Assembly (NCBI GenBank): GCA_964600045.1
Contig: CAZRHS010000006.1
Coordinates: 1-45,448 of the forward strand
Direction of reading: 5' to 3'
DNA length: 45,448 nt
Source of the DNA: Phil1 sp964600045
GTDB taxonomy: Bacteria; Bacillota; Clostridia; Christensenellales; CAG-138
The notes under the pieces are model-generated. The model saw nothing but the letters and a program-made list of their open reading frames with translations. It did not search any database and was not told where the DNA came from. Numbering within the stretch: position 1 is the first letter of the stretch; every line of letters begins with the position of its first letter. The position numbers and the translations under genes are program-made. This document shows positions 8,677 through 16,264 of this stretch, one piece after another.

Positions 8677-9959
8677 TCGTTGTCATCTCCCTCAAATCTT
8701 ATTTCCGCGCTCCTTGCATGCGCACTCAGTCCTTCTTTGCGCGCAAACAGGGCAACACTCTTGTAGAGCGGTTCAAGCGACTGCTTCGTAAAGTATGAAA
8801 ACTGGGATTTCTTCACAAAATCATCAACGGACAGCGGGCTTGAAAATCTTGCCGTGCCGCTTGTGGGCAGGGTGTGATTAGGGCCTGCCATGTAGTCGCC
8901 CAGAGCCTCGGGACAGTATCTTCCCAAAAACACACTGCCCGCGTTCCTTATTTTATCAAGAAAACCGAACGGCTCATCGGTGCAGATTTCCAAATGCTCC
9001 GGGGCGAGTCTGTTTGAAATTTCAACGGCTCTGTCAAGGGAATCCGCAATGATTATTTTTCCGTTTTTGTCAATTGACTCGCGGGCAATCTCCGCGCGGG
9101 GCAGAAGCGGTATCTGCCTTTCAAGCTCATCCCTCACGTTATTCGCAAGCTCGTAACTGTCGGTTACCAGAACGGCGGTGGCGTTTCTGTCGTGCTCCGC
9201 CTGCGAAAGAAGATCGGCGGCTACGTTCTTTGGGTCGGATGCCCCGTCGGCTATAACCAGTATTTCACTTGGGCCGGCTATCATGTCTATTGCCACTTTT
9301 CCGAACACCTGCTTTTTTGCTTCCGCTACAAATCTATTGCCCGGGCCTACGATTTTGTCTACCCTCGGTACGCTCTGGGTGCCGTATGCCAAAGCCGCAA
9401 CGGCCTGAGCACCGCCGATCGCAAACACCCTGTCAACCCCGGCCACATACGCCGCCGCGAGGATTGCTTCGGGCACTTTGCCGTTTTCGGAGGGAGGCGT
9501 TACCATTATAACCTCGTCAACGCCCGCTATTTTCGCGGGGATGCAGTTCATCAGTACCGATGAAGGATATGCCGCCGTGCCGCCCGGAACATAAATTCCA
9601 ACCTTTTCAAGCGGTATCACCCTTTGTCCCATTACGCTGCCGCCGTGGCCGGTTATAGCAAATCCGCATCGCTTCTGATTTTCATGGAAGGCGCGTATAT
9701 TGTTTTTCGCCTGCACAAGCACTTTTGCAAATTCGCTGTCGGCATTGTCATAGGCGGATTTTATTTCGCTTGCATCTACTTCTAAGCTTTTAAGCTCCGC
9801 CTTGTCAAAACACCTGGTGTATTTGAAAAGAGCCTCGTCACCGTATGCTCTTACGTTGCGGATAATTTCGGCAACGGTATCGCTTACATCGTCCGTGTAC
9901 AGCTCGTCCCTTATAAAAATATCATCGCCGCAGCTTGCGTAGTCCATTATACGTATCAT
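8673..9959 (-). CDS. hisD: Histidinol dehydrogenase
   Basis: HisD performs the last two steps, the NAD-dependent four-electron oxidation of histidinol to histidine with a zinc ion in the active site. The 428-residue product has normal length. Signature segments include VDKIVGPGNRFVAEAKK, the stretch around DMIAGPSEILVIAD, the catalytic region APEHLEI and the C-terminal HTLPTSGTARFSSPLSVDDF. It lies between hisG (19 bases upstream) and hisC (4-base overlap). The active enzyme is a homodimer with domain exchange in known family members. Confidence 0.98.
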   Translation of the reverse strand: MIRIMDYASCGDDIFIRDELYTDDVSDTVAEIIRNVRAYGDEALFKYTRCFDKAELKSLEVDASEIKSAYDNADSEFAKVLVQAKNNIRAFHENQKRCGFAITGHGGSVMGQRVIPLEKVGIYVPGGTAAYPSSVLMNCIPAKIAGVDEVIMVTPPSENGKVPEAILAAAYVAGVDRVFAIGGAQAVAALAYGTQSVPRVDKIVGPGNRFVAEAKKQVFGKVAIDMIAGPSEILVIADGASDPKNVAADLLSQAEHDRNATAVLVTDSYELANNVRDELERQIPLLPRAEIARESIDKNGKIIIADSLDRAVEISNRLAPEHLEICTDEPFGFLDKIRNAGSVFLGRYCPEALGDYMAGPNHTLPTSGTARFSSPLSVDDFVKKSQFSYFTKQSLEPLYKSVALFARKEGLSAHARSAEIRFEGDDNE

Positions 9960-9978
9960 AAGTCCGCTTGCCCTTTCT

Positions 9979-10626
9979 TTAGCCCTCAGCCGTGTTTTTA
10001 TCTATAACCTGCGCTATTCTTGCGCACATTTCCTCTATTTCCTCCGCTTTGAATTTATAGCTTGCTTTGTTCGCTATAAAGCGCGCGCTTATCGGAAGAA
10101 CCGTTTCATACGGCTCAAGACCGTTTTCGTAAAGAGTTTTTCCGGTTTCAACTATGTCTACGATAACGTCGCTAAGATTGAGCAGGGGAGCTATTTCAAT
10201 TGAGCCGTTCAGCTTGATTATGTCTATATCAAGCCCCTTTTTGTCGAAAAATTCCTTTGCAATTCCCGGGAATTTTGTCGCTACACGTATTGTCTTTTCC
10301 TCATTCGGCCGTTTTCCGGCAATGCCCGCTACCGCCATGCGGCATATACCCATTTTAAGATCAAGCAGCTCGTAAACATCCTGCCCTCCCTCAAGGAGTA
10401 TGTCCTTGCCGACAATGCCAACGTCCGCGGCGCCGCGTTCAACATAAATGGCTACATCCGACGGCTTTGCCCAGAAATACCTTACGGCGTTTTCTTTGCT
10501 TTCGAATATAAGCTTTCTGCTTTCTTCGTGAATTTCGGGGCAGCCGTAGCCGATATCCTCAAATATCGAATATGCTTTTTCACCCAATCTGCCCTTGGGA
10601 AGAGCTATATTAAGCGTTTTTTTCAT
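9979..10626 (-). CDS. hisG: ATP phosphoribosyltransferase, short form (catalytic subunit HisG-S)
   Basis: HisG commits PRPP and ATP to histidine synthesis. The 215-residue product is the short form, which lacks the C-terminal regulatory domain of the long type and needs HisZ for activity and for feedback inhibition. The N-terminal segment LNIALPKGRLGEKA and the PRPP-binding region DVIVDIVETGKTLYENGL are characteristic. The partner gene hisZ lies only 9 bases upstream, which supports the assignment to the hetero-octameric HisG-HisZ complex. Confidence 0.97.
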   Translation of the reverse strand: MKKTLNIALPKGRLGEKAYSIFEDIGYGCPEIHEESRKLIFESKENAVRYFWAKPSDVAIYVERGAADVGIVGKDILLEGGQDVYELLDLKMGICRMAVAGIAGKRPNEEKTIRVATKFPGIAKEFFDKKGLDIDIIKLNGSIEIAPLLNLSDVIVDIVETGKTLYENGLEPYETVLPISARFIANKASYKFKAEEIEEMCARIAQVIDKNTAEG

Positions 10627-10635
10627 GCTGTAACC

Positions 10636-11739
10636 TCACATTTTCACGGTGCGCAGGCTTTTATCGGCCGGCATTTCCTTTACGCACACAACCCTGTGCC
10701 CGGCGACGGACAGCAAATCCGCGCGGCTCAGCACTCTGTCCGGCGATTCGTTTCCGTATACAAGATACACAGTATCATCATGAGCCGTGTCCTCGTTTTG
10801 CGAAAACAGCTTTTCAAGCCTGTCCGGATAAACCGCAAAACCAACCGCGCCGGCGTTCTTGCCAAGCTTTTTTACAAGGGAATCATACCGCCCGCCCGAT
10901 AATACGCTTTGCGGTACGCCGTCCACAAATCCAAGGAAAGTTATTCCGTTGTAATAATCCATATCGTTGGTGATTGAAAAATCAATCGCCGTATTTGCGC
11001 CGTATCCTTCGTTTGTCAAAACGGAGCATATACTTTCAAGCTCCTCGGCGGCTTCCGCGGCGGCGGGGCAATCTTTTACGGTTTCAGCAAGAATGTCGTG
11101 CGTTTTATCGGGGGTGCCGTAGAGCTTGGCAAGTGAACAAAAACGCCTTGTATAGTCGCTGCCGATATTGTATTTTTCGCATATTGCCGTAAGCTCGTGC
11201 ACGTTTTTGCCGGCAATGCAGCGGGAAATCTTTTTTTTGACATCCGCGCTGTCCGGCAGCCCGGATGCATCGTAAAGAGCCGTTATAATGCCAAGATGAG
11301 ATATGCCTATAATGAAATTGCCCGATATCTCGCTAAGGCTTCGGCAGGCCAGTGTAAGCACCTCTGTTTCGGCGTAAAGGTCCATTTCGCCTATGTATTC
11401 TATGCCAACCTGCATTATCTCCCGTATTCCGCTGTCCGGATACTGCGCTCTGTAAACGTTTTCGCTGTAATATACCTTGTGCGGCAGTGAAAAATCATCG
11501 GGCGCGTTTTTTACTATCGAAAGCGTCATATCGGGCTTGAGCGCCAGGAGCTTACCCTTGGGATCGGCAAACGTAACTATACTTTCGCCGGAAAGAAAAC
11601 TTTTGTTGTCGCTGTATAAATCGTAGTGCTCAAACTTGTTCATCTTGTATTTTTTATAGCCGTATCGCTCATATAAGCTGCGAAGAGTGAGCACCGTTCT
11701 TTCCTCGCTTCTGAGCACGGAATAAATATCCTTTACCAT
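10636..11739 (-). CDS. hisZ: ATP phosphoribosyltransferase regulatory subunit HisZ
   Basis: HisZ is a catalytically inactive paralogue of histidyl-tRNA synthetase that activates short-form HisG and senses histidine. The 367-residue product resembles the class II core (FADPKGKLLALKPDMTLSIV corresponds to the motif 2 region, and the stretch from GITFLGFVDG to LSGGRYDSL to motif 3) but has no anticodon-binding domain. AAGGAGG lies just upstream of the ATG at 11739. It is the first gene of the his operon; a promoter lies about 50-80 bases upstream, just before the assembly gap. Confidence 0.94.
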   Translation of the reverse strand: MVKDIYSVLRSEERTVLTLRSLYERYGYKKYKMNKFEHYDLYSDNKSFLSGESIVTFADPKGKLLALKPDMTLSIVKNAPDDFSLPHKVYYSENVYRAQYPDSGIREIMQVGIEYIGEMDLYAETEVLTLACRSLSEISGNFIIGISHLGIITALYDASGLPDSADVKKKISRCIAGKNVHELTAICEKYNIGSDYTRRFCSLAKLYGTPDKTHDILAETVKDCPAAAEAAEELESICSVLTNEGYGANTAIDFSITNDMDYYNGITFLGFVDGVPQSVLSGGRYDSLVKKLGKNAGAVGFAVYPDRLEKLFSQNEDTAHDDTVYLVYGNESPDRVLSRADLLSVAGHRVVCVKEMPADKSLRTVKM

Positions 11740-11788
11740 ACAAAGCCTCCTTAAATCGGCCCAACATTAACCCTTTGTTACCTGAGAA

Positions 11789-11817
11789 AGCTTATCACAC
11801 TTTATCACTTTAGTCAA
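11789..11817 (-). promoter_or_regulatory. Probable his operon promoter with direct repeats
   Basis: On the minus strand a -35 box TTGACT (11817-11812) is 17 bases from TAAGCT (11794-11789), which has an extended -10 TG. The spacer and -10 hold two direct copies of GTGATAA (complement TTATCAC at 11793-11799 and 11803-11809) spaced 10 bases apart, a helical-turn spacing suited to a repressor. The regulator is not identified. Confidence 0.6.
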
Positions 11818-11824
11818 GTAAATC

Positions 11825-11924
11825 NNNNNNNNNNNNNNNNNNNNNNNNNNNNNNNNNNNNNNNNNNNNNNNNNNNNNNNNNNNNNNNNNNNNNNNNNNNN
11901 NNNNNNNNNNNNNNNNNNNNNNNN
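11825..11924. other. Assembly gap of 100 N
   Basis: Exactly 100 undetermined bases separate the his promoter from the stop codon of pyrI. A round 100 usually means a gap of unknown size, so the adjacency of the his and pyr operons is a scaffolding inference. The 3' end of the pyr transcript and anything upstream of the his promoter lie in it. Confidence 0.97.
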
Positions 11925-12347
11925 TTATTCGTCCTTCGCGCGGGTTTCGCAGTAAACGCATCTGTACACGCGGTGCTCGGCATCGGTCAGGCGGAAAATC
12001 TGGGGCAGTTCCTGCTCGGTGGACGTAATGCAGCGCGGGTTGCGGCACTTTATAACGTCGGTCAGGGTTTCGGGCAGGCCAACGCGCTTCTTTTCGCATA
12101 TAACGTCGTTCTTTATAATGTTTACGGTCGCGCCGGGATCAACATAGCCCAAAAGGTCAAGGTCTATGTCAAACTCGGAGTCTATCTTGATAATGTCCTT
12201 CCTTACCATCTTGCGGCTCTGCACGTTGCATATAAGCGCTACGGGGCAGGTAAGCGTTCCAAGGTGCAGCAGCGAATATATCTTCATCGCGCTGCCGGCG
12301 GTCAGGTGGTCAATAACAATGCCGTTCTTTATAGAATCAATATTCAT
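11925..12347 (-). CDS. pyrI: Aspartate carbamoyltransferase regulatory subunit
   Basis: PyrI binds nucleotides and makes the aspartate carbamoyltransferase holoenzyme allosteric. The 140-residue product has an N-terminal nucleotide-binding domain (IKNGIVIDHLTAGSAMKI) and a C-terminal zinc domain in which CRNPRC and CVYC supply the four cysteines that hold the catalytic trimers. The ATG at 12347 overlaps the pyrB stop (ATGA) and has GGAGG upstream; a longer frame from 12401 lies inside pyrB. It is the last pyr gene, and its stop codon abuts the 100-N gap, so no terminator can be seen. Confidence 0.96.
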   Translation of the reverse strand: MNIDSIKNGIVIDHLTAGSAMKIYSLLHLGTLTCPVALICNVQSRKMVRKDIIKIDSEFDIDLDLLGYVDPGATVNIIKNDVICEKKRVGLPETLTDVIKCRNPRCITSTEQELPQIFRLTDAEHRVYRCVYCETRAKDE

Positions 12348-13261
12348 TTCAATACCTCCAGAAGCATCATGATCAGTGCCATACGAATGTATTTGCCGCA
12401 CTCAACCTGCTTAAAGTAGCAGGCGCGGCTGTCGCTGTCCACCGCAACGCTTATCTCGTTAACGCGGGGCAGGGGATGGAGAATGGAAAGATCGCTCTTG
12501 GCGTCCGCCAGCTTTTCGGGCCTTAAAATGTAGCTGTCCTTAAGGCGCAGGTAGTCTTCCTCGTTGAAGAAGCGCTCCCTCTGAACCCTTGTCATGTAGA
12601 GCACGTCAAGCTCCGGCATAACGGCGGAAAGATCGGTTGTGGCCATGTATTTAATTCCGTTGCGGTCAAGCACATCGCGCTTTATGTATCCGGGAAGGGA
12701 AAGCTCCTCGGGGGAGATAAGCACTATTTTAATGCCGGTGTACCTTGTAAGCGCCTCTATAAGGGAGTGAACGGTGCGGCCGAACTTAAGGTCTCCGCAG
12801 AAGCCCACGGTCATGTCCGAAAGGCGACCCTTTTCGCGGTAAATCGTAAGCAGGTCGGTAAGAGTCTGGGTGGGGTGGTTGTGGCCGCCGTCGCCCGCGT
12901 TTATAACGGGAACGGTAGCGTGCTGGGATGCCACAAGCGGCGCGCCCTCCTTGGGGTGGCGCATGGCTATAATGTCCGCAAAGCAGGACACCGTGCGCGC
13001 GGTATCGGCTACGCTTTCGCCCTTTGCGGCGGAAGAACTCATCGCCTCGGAGAAGCCCAATACATTGCCGCCAAGGCCGTACATGGCGGATTCAAAGCTG
13101 AGCCTTGTTCTTGTGGACGGCTCAAAGAAGAGCGTTGCCAGAATTTTGCCGCGGCAAACATCGCTGTAATTCTTAGGGTTGGCCATAATGTCGCACGCGG
13201 TGGCAATCAGCTTGTCAATTTCCTCCGGGCTAAGGTCAAGTATGCTTATAAGACTTCTCAT
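12344..13261 (-). CDS. pyrB: Aspartate carbamoyltransferase catalytic subunit
   Basis: PyrB condenses carbamoyl phosphate and aspartate to carbamoyl aspartate. The 305-residue protein has the carbamoyl-phosphate loop FFEPSTRTRLSFESAM, the catalytic HPTQTLTDLLT and the aspartate-domain signature ILHPLPRVNEI. The ATG at 13261 is overlapped by the pyrE stop (ATGA) and preceded by AGGAGG; an in-frame start six codons upstream is less likely. With pyrI directly downstream, the holoenzyme is probably the allosteric dodecamer (class B) rather than the unregulated PyrB trimer of Bacillus. Confidence 0.98.
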   Translation of the reverse strand: MRSLISILDLSPEEIDKLIATACDIMANPKNYSDVCRGKILATLFFEPSTRTRLSFESAMYGLGGNVLGFSEAMSSSAAKGESVADTARTVSCFADIIAMRHPKEGAPLVASQHATVPVINAGDGGHNHPTQTLTDLLTIYREKGRLSDMTVGFCGDLKFGRTVHSLIEALTRYTGIKIVLISPEELSLPGYIKRDVLDRNGIKYMATTDLSAVMPELDVLYMTRVQRERFFNEEDYLRLKDSYILRPEKLADAKSDLSILHPLPRVNEISVAVDSDSRACYFKQVECGKYIRMALIMMLLEVLK

Positions 13262-13905
13262 TTTGTTCCTCCTATCCAAGATTCGTCTGACGGGTTATCA
13301 CGAAATGCCTTTAGCCTGGCTATATCGTCGCTCGCTATATATCCTTCCTCGGCCGCGGCCTCGGCTATCGTATCAAAATCGGTAAGGCTTATGTTTTTAA
13401 CGTTTGCTTCGGCAAGCCTTTCAAGGCCCTTCTTCATGCCGTAGGTGAAAATGGAAACTATGCCGAGCACGTCCGCACCCGCTTCCCTAAGCGTTGTTAC
13501 AACGTCTATTACGCTGCCGCCGGTTGATATAAGATCCTCTACAACAACAACCTTCTGCCCGGCGTCAAGGCGGCCCTCTATGCGGTTCTTCCTGCCGTGG
13601 TCCTTGTCGGAACCCCTTACGTATCCCATGGGCAGGCCAAGACGGTCCGCGGTTATGGCGGCGTGCGCTATGCCGGCGGTTGATGTGCCCATAAGCACCT
13701 CCGCCTGAGGATATTCGCTCTTTATAAGCTCGGCAAGCGCGCTTTCAACATCGTTTCTGACCTTTGGCGCGGTGAGCGTAAGGCGATTGTCGCAGTAAAC
13801 GGGGCTTTTTATTCCGCTTGCCCATGTAAACGGCTCATCGGGGCGAAAGAACACGGCCTTTATGGACAGCAGATCCTTCGCGATAAGCTTTTTCGTGTCG
13901 TTCAT
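13258..13905 (-). CDS. pyrE: Orotate phosphoribosyltransferase
   Basis: PyrE joins orotate to PRPP to give orotidine 5'-phosphate. The 215-residue product has the type I phosphoribosyltransferase PRPP loop VVVVEDLISTGGS and the flexible catalytic loop with basic residues around SDKDHGRKNR. A GGAGG site precedes the ATG at 13905. The gene sits between pyrF (18 bases upstream) and pyrB (4-base overlap), so it is translated as part of the UMP operon. Confidence 0.97.
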   Translation of the reverse strand: MNDTKKLIAKDLLSIKAVFFRPDEPFTWASGIKSPVYCDNRLTLTAPKVRNDVESALAELIKSEYPQAEVLMGTSTAGIAHAAITADRLGLPMGYVRGSDKDHGRKNRIEGRLDAGQKVVVVEDLISTGGSVIDVVTTLREAGADVLGIVSIFTYGMKKGLERLAEANVKNISLTDFDTIAEAAAEEGYIASDDIARLKAFRDNPSDESWIGGTK

Positions 13906-13923
13906 AGTATCCTCCTTTGTATT

Positions 13924-14622
13924 TTACCCTATAAATTGATCGCAGCACATTTTGTATGCGGCAATGGGATCCTCGGCGGCGGTTATGGGCCTGCCGACTA
14001 CAATATAGTCGGAGCCAAGCTCCTTAGCCTTCGCGGGTGTTGTTACCCTTGCCTGGTCCTGAGAGGCACCCGCGGCAAAGCGAACGCCCGGCGTAACGGT
14101 AAGGAAGGAGCTGCCGCAGACGGAATGCACCTTTCCCGCCTCAAGGGGAGAGCATACAACGCCGTCAAGCCCGGCATCGCGGGCATTAAGCGCGTATTTC
14201 GCCACAACCTCCTCAATCGGCGCGGATATAAGAAGCTCTTTCTGCATTCTTTCCTCGCTTGTTGATGTAAGCTGAGTTACGGCTATAAGCAGCGGCCTTG
14301 TTCCGTCCGCGCGCGTAAGACCCTCAAGAGCGGCCTCCATCATTGCGCGCGTTCCGGCGGCATGAATATTGCACATGTCAACATCAAGACCGCTCAGTAC
14401 CTTCATTGCGCTTTTTACCGTGTTCGGTATATCGTGAAGCTTAAGGTCAAGGAAAATCTTGTGTCCCCTCGCCTTTATCTTTTTAACTATGCTCGGCCCT
14501 TCGGCATAGAAAAGCTCCATGCCTATCTTTACAAAGGGCTTTACGTCCGTGAATTTGTCAAGAAATTCAAGCGTTCTTTCCTCATTCGGAAAATCGCAGG
14601 CTATAATTACATCTTTACCCAT
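13924..14622 (-). CDS. pyrF: Orotidine 5'-phosphate decarboxylase
   Basis: PyrF decarboxylates OMP to UMP, the last step of the pathway. The 232-residue barrel carries the catalytic charge network Asp-Lys-Asp in FLDLKLHDIPNTV and the phosphate-binding region DYIVVGRPIT near the C-terminus. It is a group I type enzyme like that of Bacillus and E. coli. The start overlaps the end of pyrD by 8 bases, and GGAGG lies upstream inside pyrD. Confidence 0.97.
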   Translation of the reverse strand: MGKDVIIACDFPNEERTLEFLDKFTDVKPFVKIGMELFYAEGPSIVKKIKARGHKIFLDLKLHDIPNTVKSAMKVLSGLDVDMCNIHAAGTRAMMEAALEGLTRADGTRPLLIAVTQLTSTSEERMQKELLISAPIEEVVAKYALNARDAGLDGVVCSPLEAGKVHSVCGSSFLTVTPGVRFAAGASQDQARVTTPAKAKELGSDYIVVGRPITAAEDPIAAYKMCCDQFIG

Positions 14623-15535
14623 TATGCGCGCCTCCTGTAATATCGCTAAGTTTTTCTATTCCGTATTTTGCCATAACCGATGGCAGATTTTCAACAATGT
14701 TTCTGCATACAAACGGATCAACCAGGTTTGCCGCGCCTATTCCAACGGCTGTCGCCCCGGCAAGCATCATTTCTATAACGTCCTCCGCGGAGGAGACGCC
14801 GCCCATGCCGACTATCGGCAGCTTTACGGCGTTGTAAACCTGCCATACCATTCTCAAAGCTATCGGGAAAACGGCAGGGCCGGACATGCCGCCGAATGTG
14901 TTTGCTATAATCGGCTTTTTAGTTTTCAGGTTAATCCGCATTCCGAGCAGCGTGTTTATAAGGCTTATTCCGTCCGCGCCGCCCGCCTCGCAGGCCTTGG
15001 CTATTTCGGTTATATCGGTTACGTTCGGGGTAAGCTTCATTATAATCGGCTTGTTAGTGGCCTTTCTTACGGCCGCCGTTACGGCTTCCGCCGCCTTCGC
15101 GTCAACGCCGAAGCTCATTCCGCCCCCATGCACATTTGGGCAGGATATGTTTATTTCAAACCAGCCTATCTGCTCCTCTTCATTAAGGCGGGATACGGTA
15201 TATACGTAATCTTCCGTGGAAAACCCGCTTACGTTTGCCATAACGGGCTTGGTGTAGCACTTTTTAAGCCGCGGAAGCTCGTTGTTTATAACGGCCTCCA
15301 CTCCGGGGTTCTGAAGCCCCACGGCGTTCAGCATGCCGGACGGCGTTTCCGCAATTCTCGGCGTTGGGTTGCCGAAGCGCGGCTCCTTTGTGGTTCCCTT
15401 GAATGAAAAGGTTCCTATGTAGCGGTTCAGGTCATAAAGCTCGGCAAACTCGTAGCCGTAGCCAAATGTGCCGCTTGCGGGTATAAGCGGATTGCAAAGC
15501 TTTATTCCGCAAAGCGTAACCTCTGTATTCACCAT
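14615..15535 (-). CDS. pyrD: Dihydroorotate dehydrogenase B, catalytic subunit
   Basis: PyrD oxidises dihydroorotate to orotate with FMN. The 306-residue product is a class 1B cytosolic enzyme: the active-site base is the cysteine in NISCPNVHGGG, and the FMN phosphate loops lie in GMGGVSSAEDV and AVGIGAANL. Electrons pass through PyrK to NAD, which suits an anaerobe; a quinone-linked class 2 enzyme would have an N-terminal membrane helix that is absent here. The gene overlaps pyrK by 7 bases and pyrF by 8. Confidence 0.96.
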   Translation of the reverse strand: MVNTEVTLCGIKLCNPLIPASGTFGYGYEFAELYDLNRYIGTFSFKGTTKEPRFGNPTPRIAETPSGMLNAVGLQNPGVEAVINNELPRLKKCYTKPVMANVSGFSTEDYVYTVSRLNEEEQIGWFEINISCPNVHGGGMSFGVDAKAAEAVTAAVRKATNKPIIMKLTPNVTDITEIAKACEAGGADGISLINTLLGMRINLKTKKPIIANTFGGMSGPAVFPIALRMVWQVYNAVKLPIVGMGGVSSAEDVIEMMLAGATAVGIGAANLVDPFVCRNIVENLPSVMAKYGIEKLSDITGGAHNG

Positions 15536-16257
15536 ATTATCTCCTCCTTTTCAAGAACCGGACCGTCCTTGCAAATACGCTTGTTGCCGTATTTGGTTTG
15601 GCAGGAGCATCCCATGCAGGCGCCGAAGCCGCATCCCATCCGCTCTTCAAAGCTGAACTGCCCGCTTGTGCTTATCGCGTTATAAACCGCGCGCAGCATG
15701 GGCTCCGGGCCGCAGGCGTATACATAGCTGTATTCGCCGCTTATCGCGTCGGTAACAAAGCCCTTTACGCCATAGCTTCCGTCCGCGGTTGAGATTATTG
15801 TGTTCGCGCCGAGCGACAAAAACTCATTTTCAAAAAATATTTCGTCCTTGCCGCCAAAGCCCATTATAACGGTTGGCTTTTTCCCCTGCGAAATAAGCTC
15901 TTTGCACAGCAGATAAAGCGGGGGGACTCCCGCGCCGCCGCCTATAAGAAGGGGCGCGCTGCCGCTTTTTTCGGTATCGTAGCCGTTTCCGAGCCCGGAG
16001 AGAATATCAAGCTTTTCGCCCTTGACCATCTGCGCCATCATGCCCGTGCCGGTTCCAACGGCCTTGTATATAAGCGTAAGCGTATCGCCTGATTTATCGC
16101 ATACCGATATGGGCCGGCGGAGAAATTTGCCCTCAAGCTTAATGTTAACAAATTGCCCCGGGCGGGCGACAGCACTTGTATCGCCCGAAAGCCGCATAAG
16201 GTAAGTGTTCTTTGCGATGGGGCCGTTTTCGGTTATTTCAAATATTCCCTGCTTCAT
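15529..16257 (-). CDS. pyrK: Dihydroorotate dehydrogenase B, electron transfer subunit
   Basis: PyrK carries FAD and a [2Fe-2S] cluster and passes electrons from PyrD to NAD. The 242-residue product has a ferredoxin-reductase-like FAD domain (RPISVCDKSGDTLTLIYK, GTGTGMMAQM), an NAD-binding domain (LLIGGGAGVPPLYLL) and the C-terminal cluster cysteines in CGFGACMGCSC plus a later Cys in RICKDG. The ATG at 16257 was chosen because AAAGGA lies just upstream and carB ends 7 bases before it; a longer frame overlaps carB. Confidence 0.95.
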   Translation of the reverse strand: MKQGIFEITENGPIAKNTYLMRLSGDTSAVARPGQFVNIKLEGKFLRRPISVCDKSGDTLTLIYKAVGTGTGMMAQMVKGEKLDILSGLGNGYDTEKSGSAPLLIGGGAGVPPLYLLCKELISQGKKPTVIMGFGGKDEIFFENEFLSLGANTIISTADGSYGVKGFVTDAISGEYSYVYACGPEPMLRAVYNAISTSGQFSFEERMGCGFGACMGCSCQTKYGNKRICKDGPVLEKEEIIW

Positions 16258-16264
16258 GTTTCCT

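Noticed and set aside
11767..12099. Minus-strand frame running across the assembly gap
   Set aside because: One third of the frame consists of undetermined bases and the rest is out of frame with pyrI, so it is an artefact of the gap.
14519..15406. 295-codon plus-strand frame opposite pyrF and pyrD
   Set aside because: Antisense to two well-supported pyrimidine genes and without recognisable protein features.
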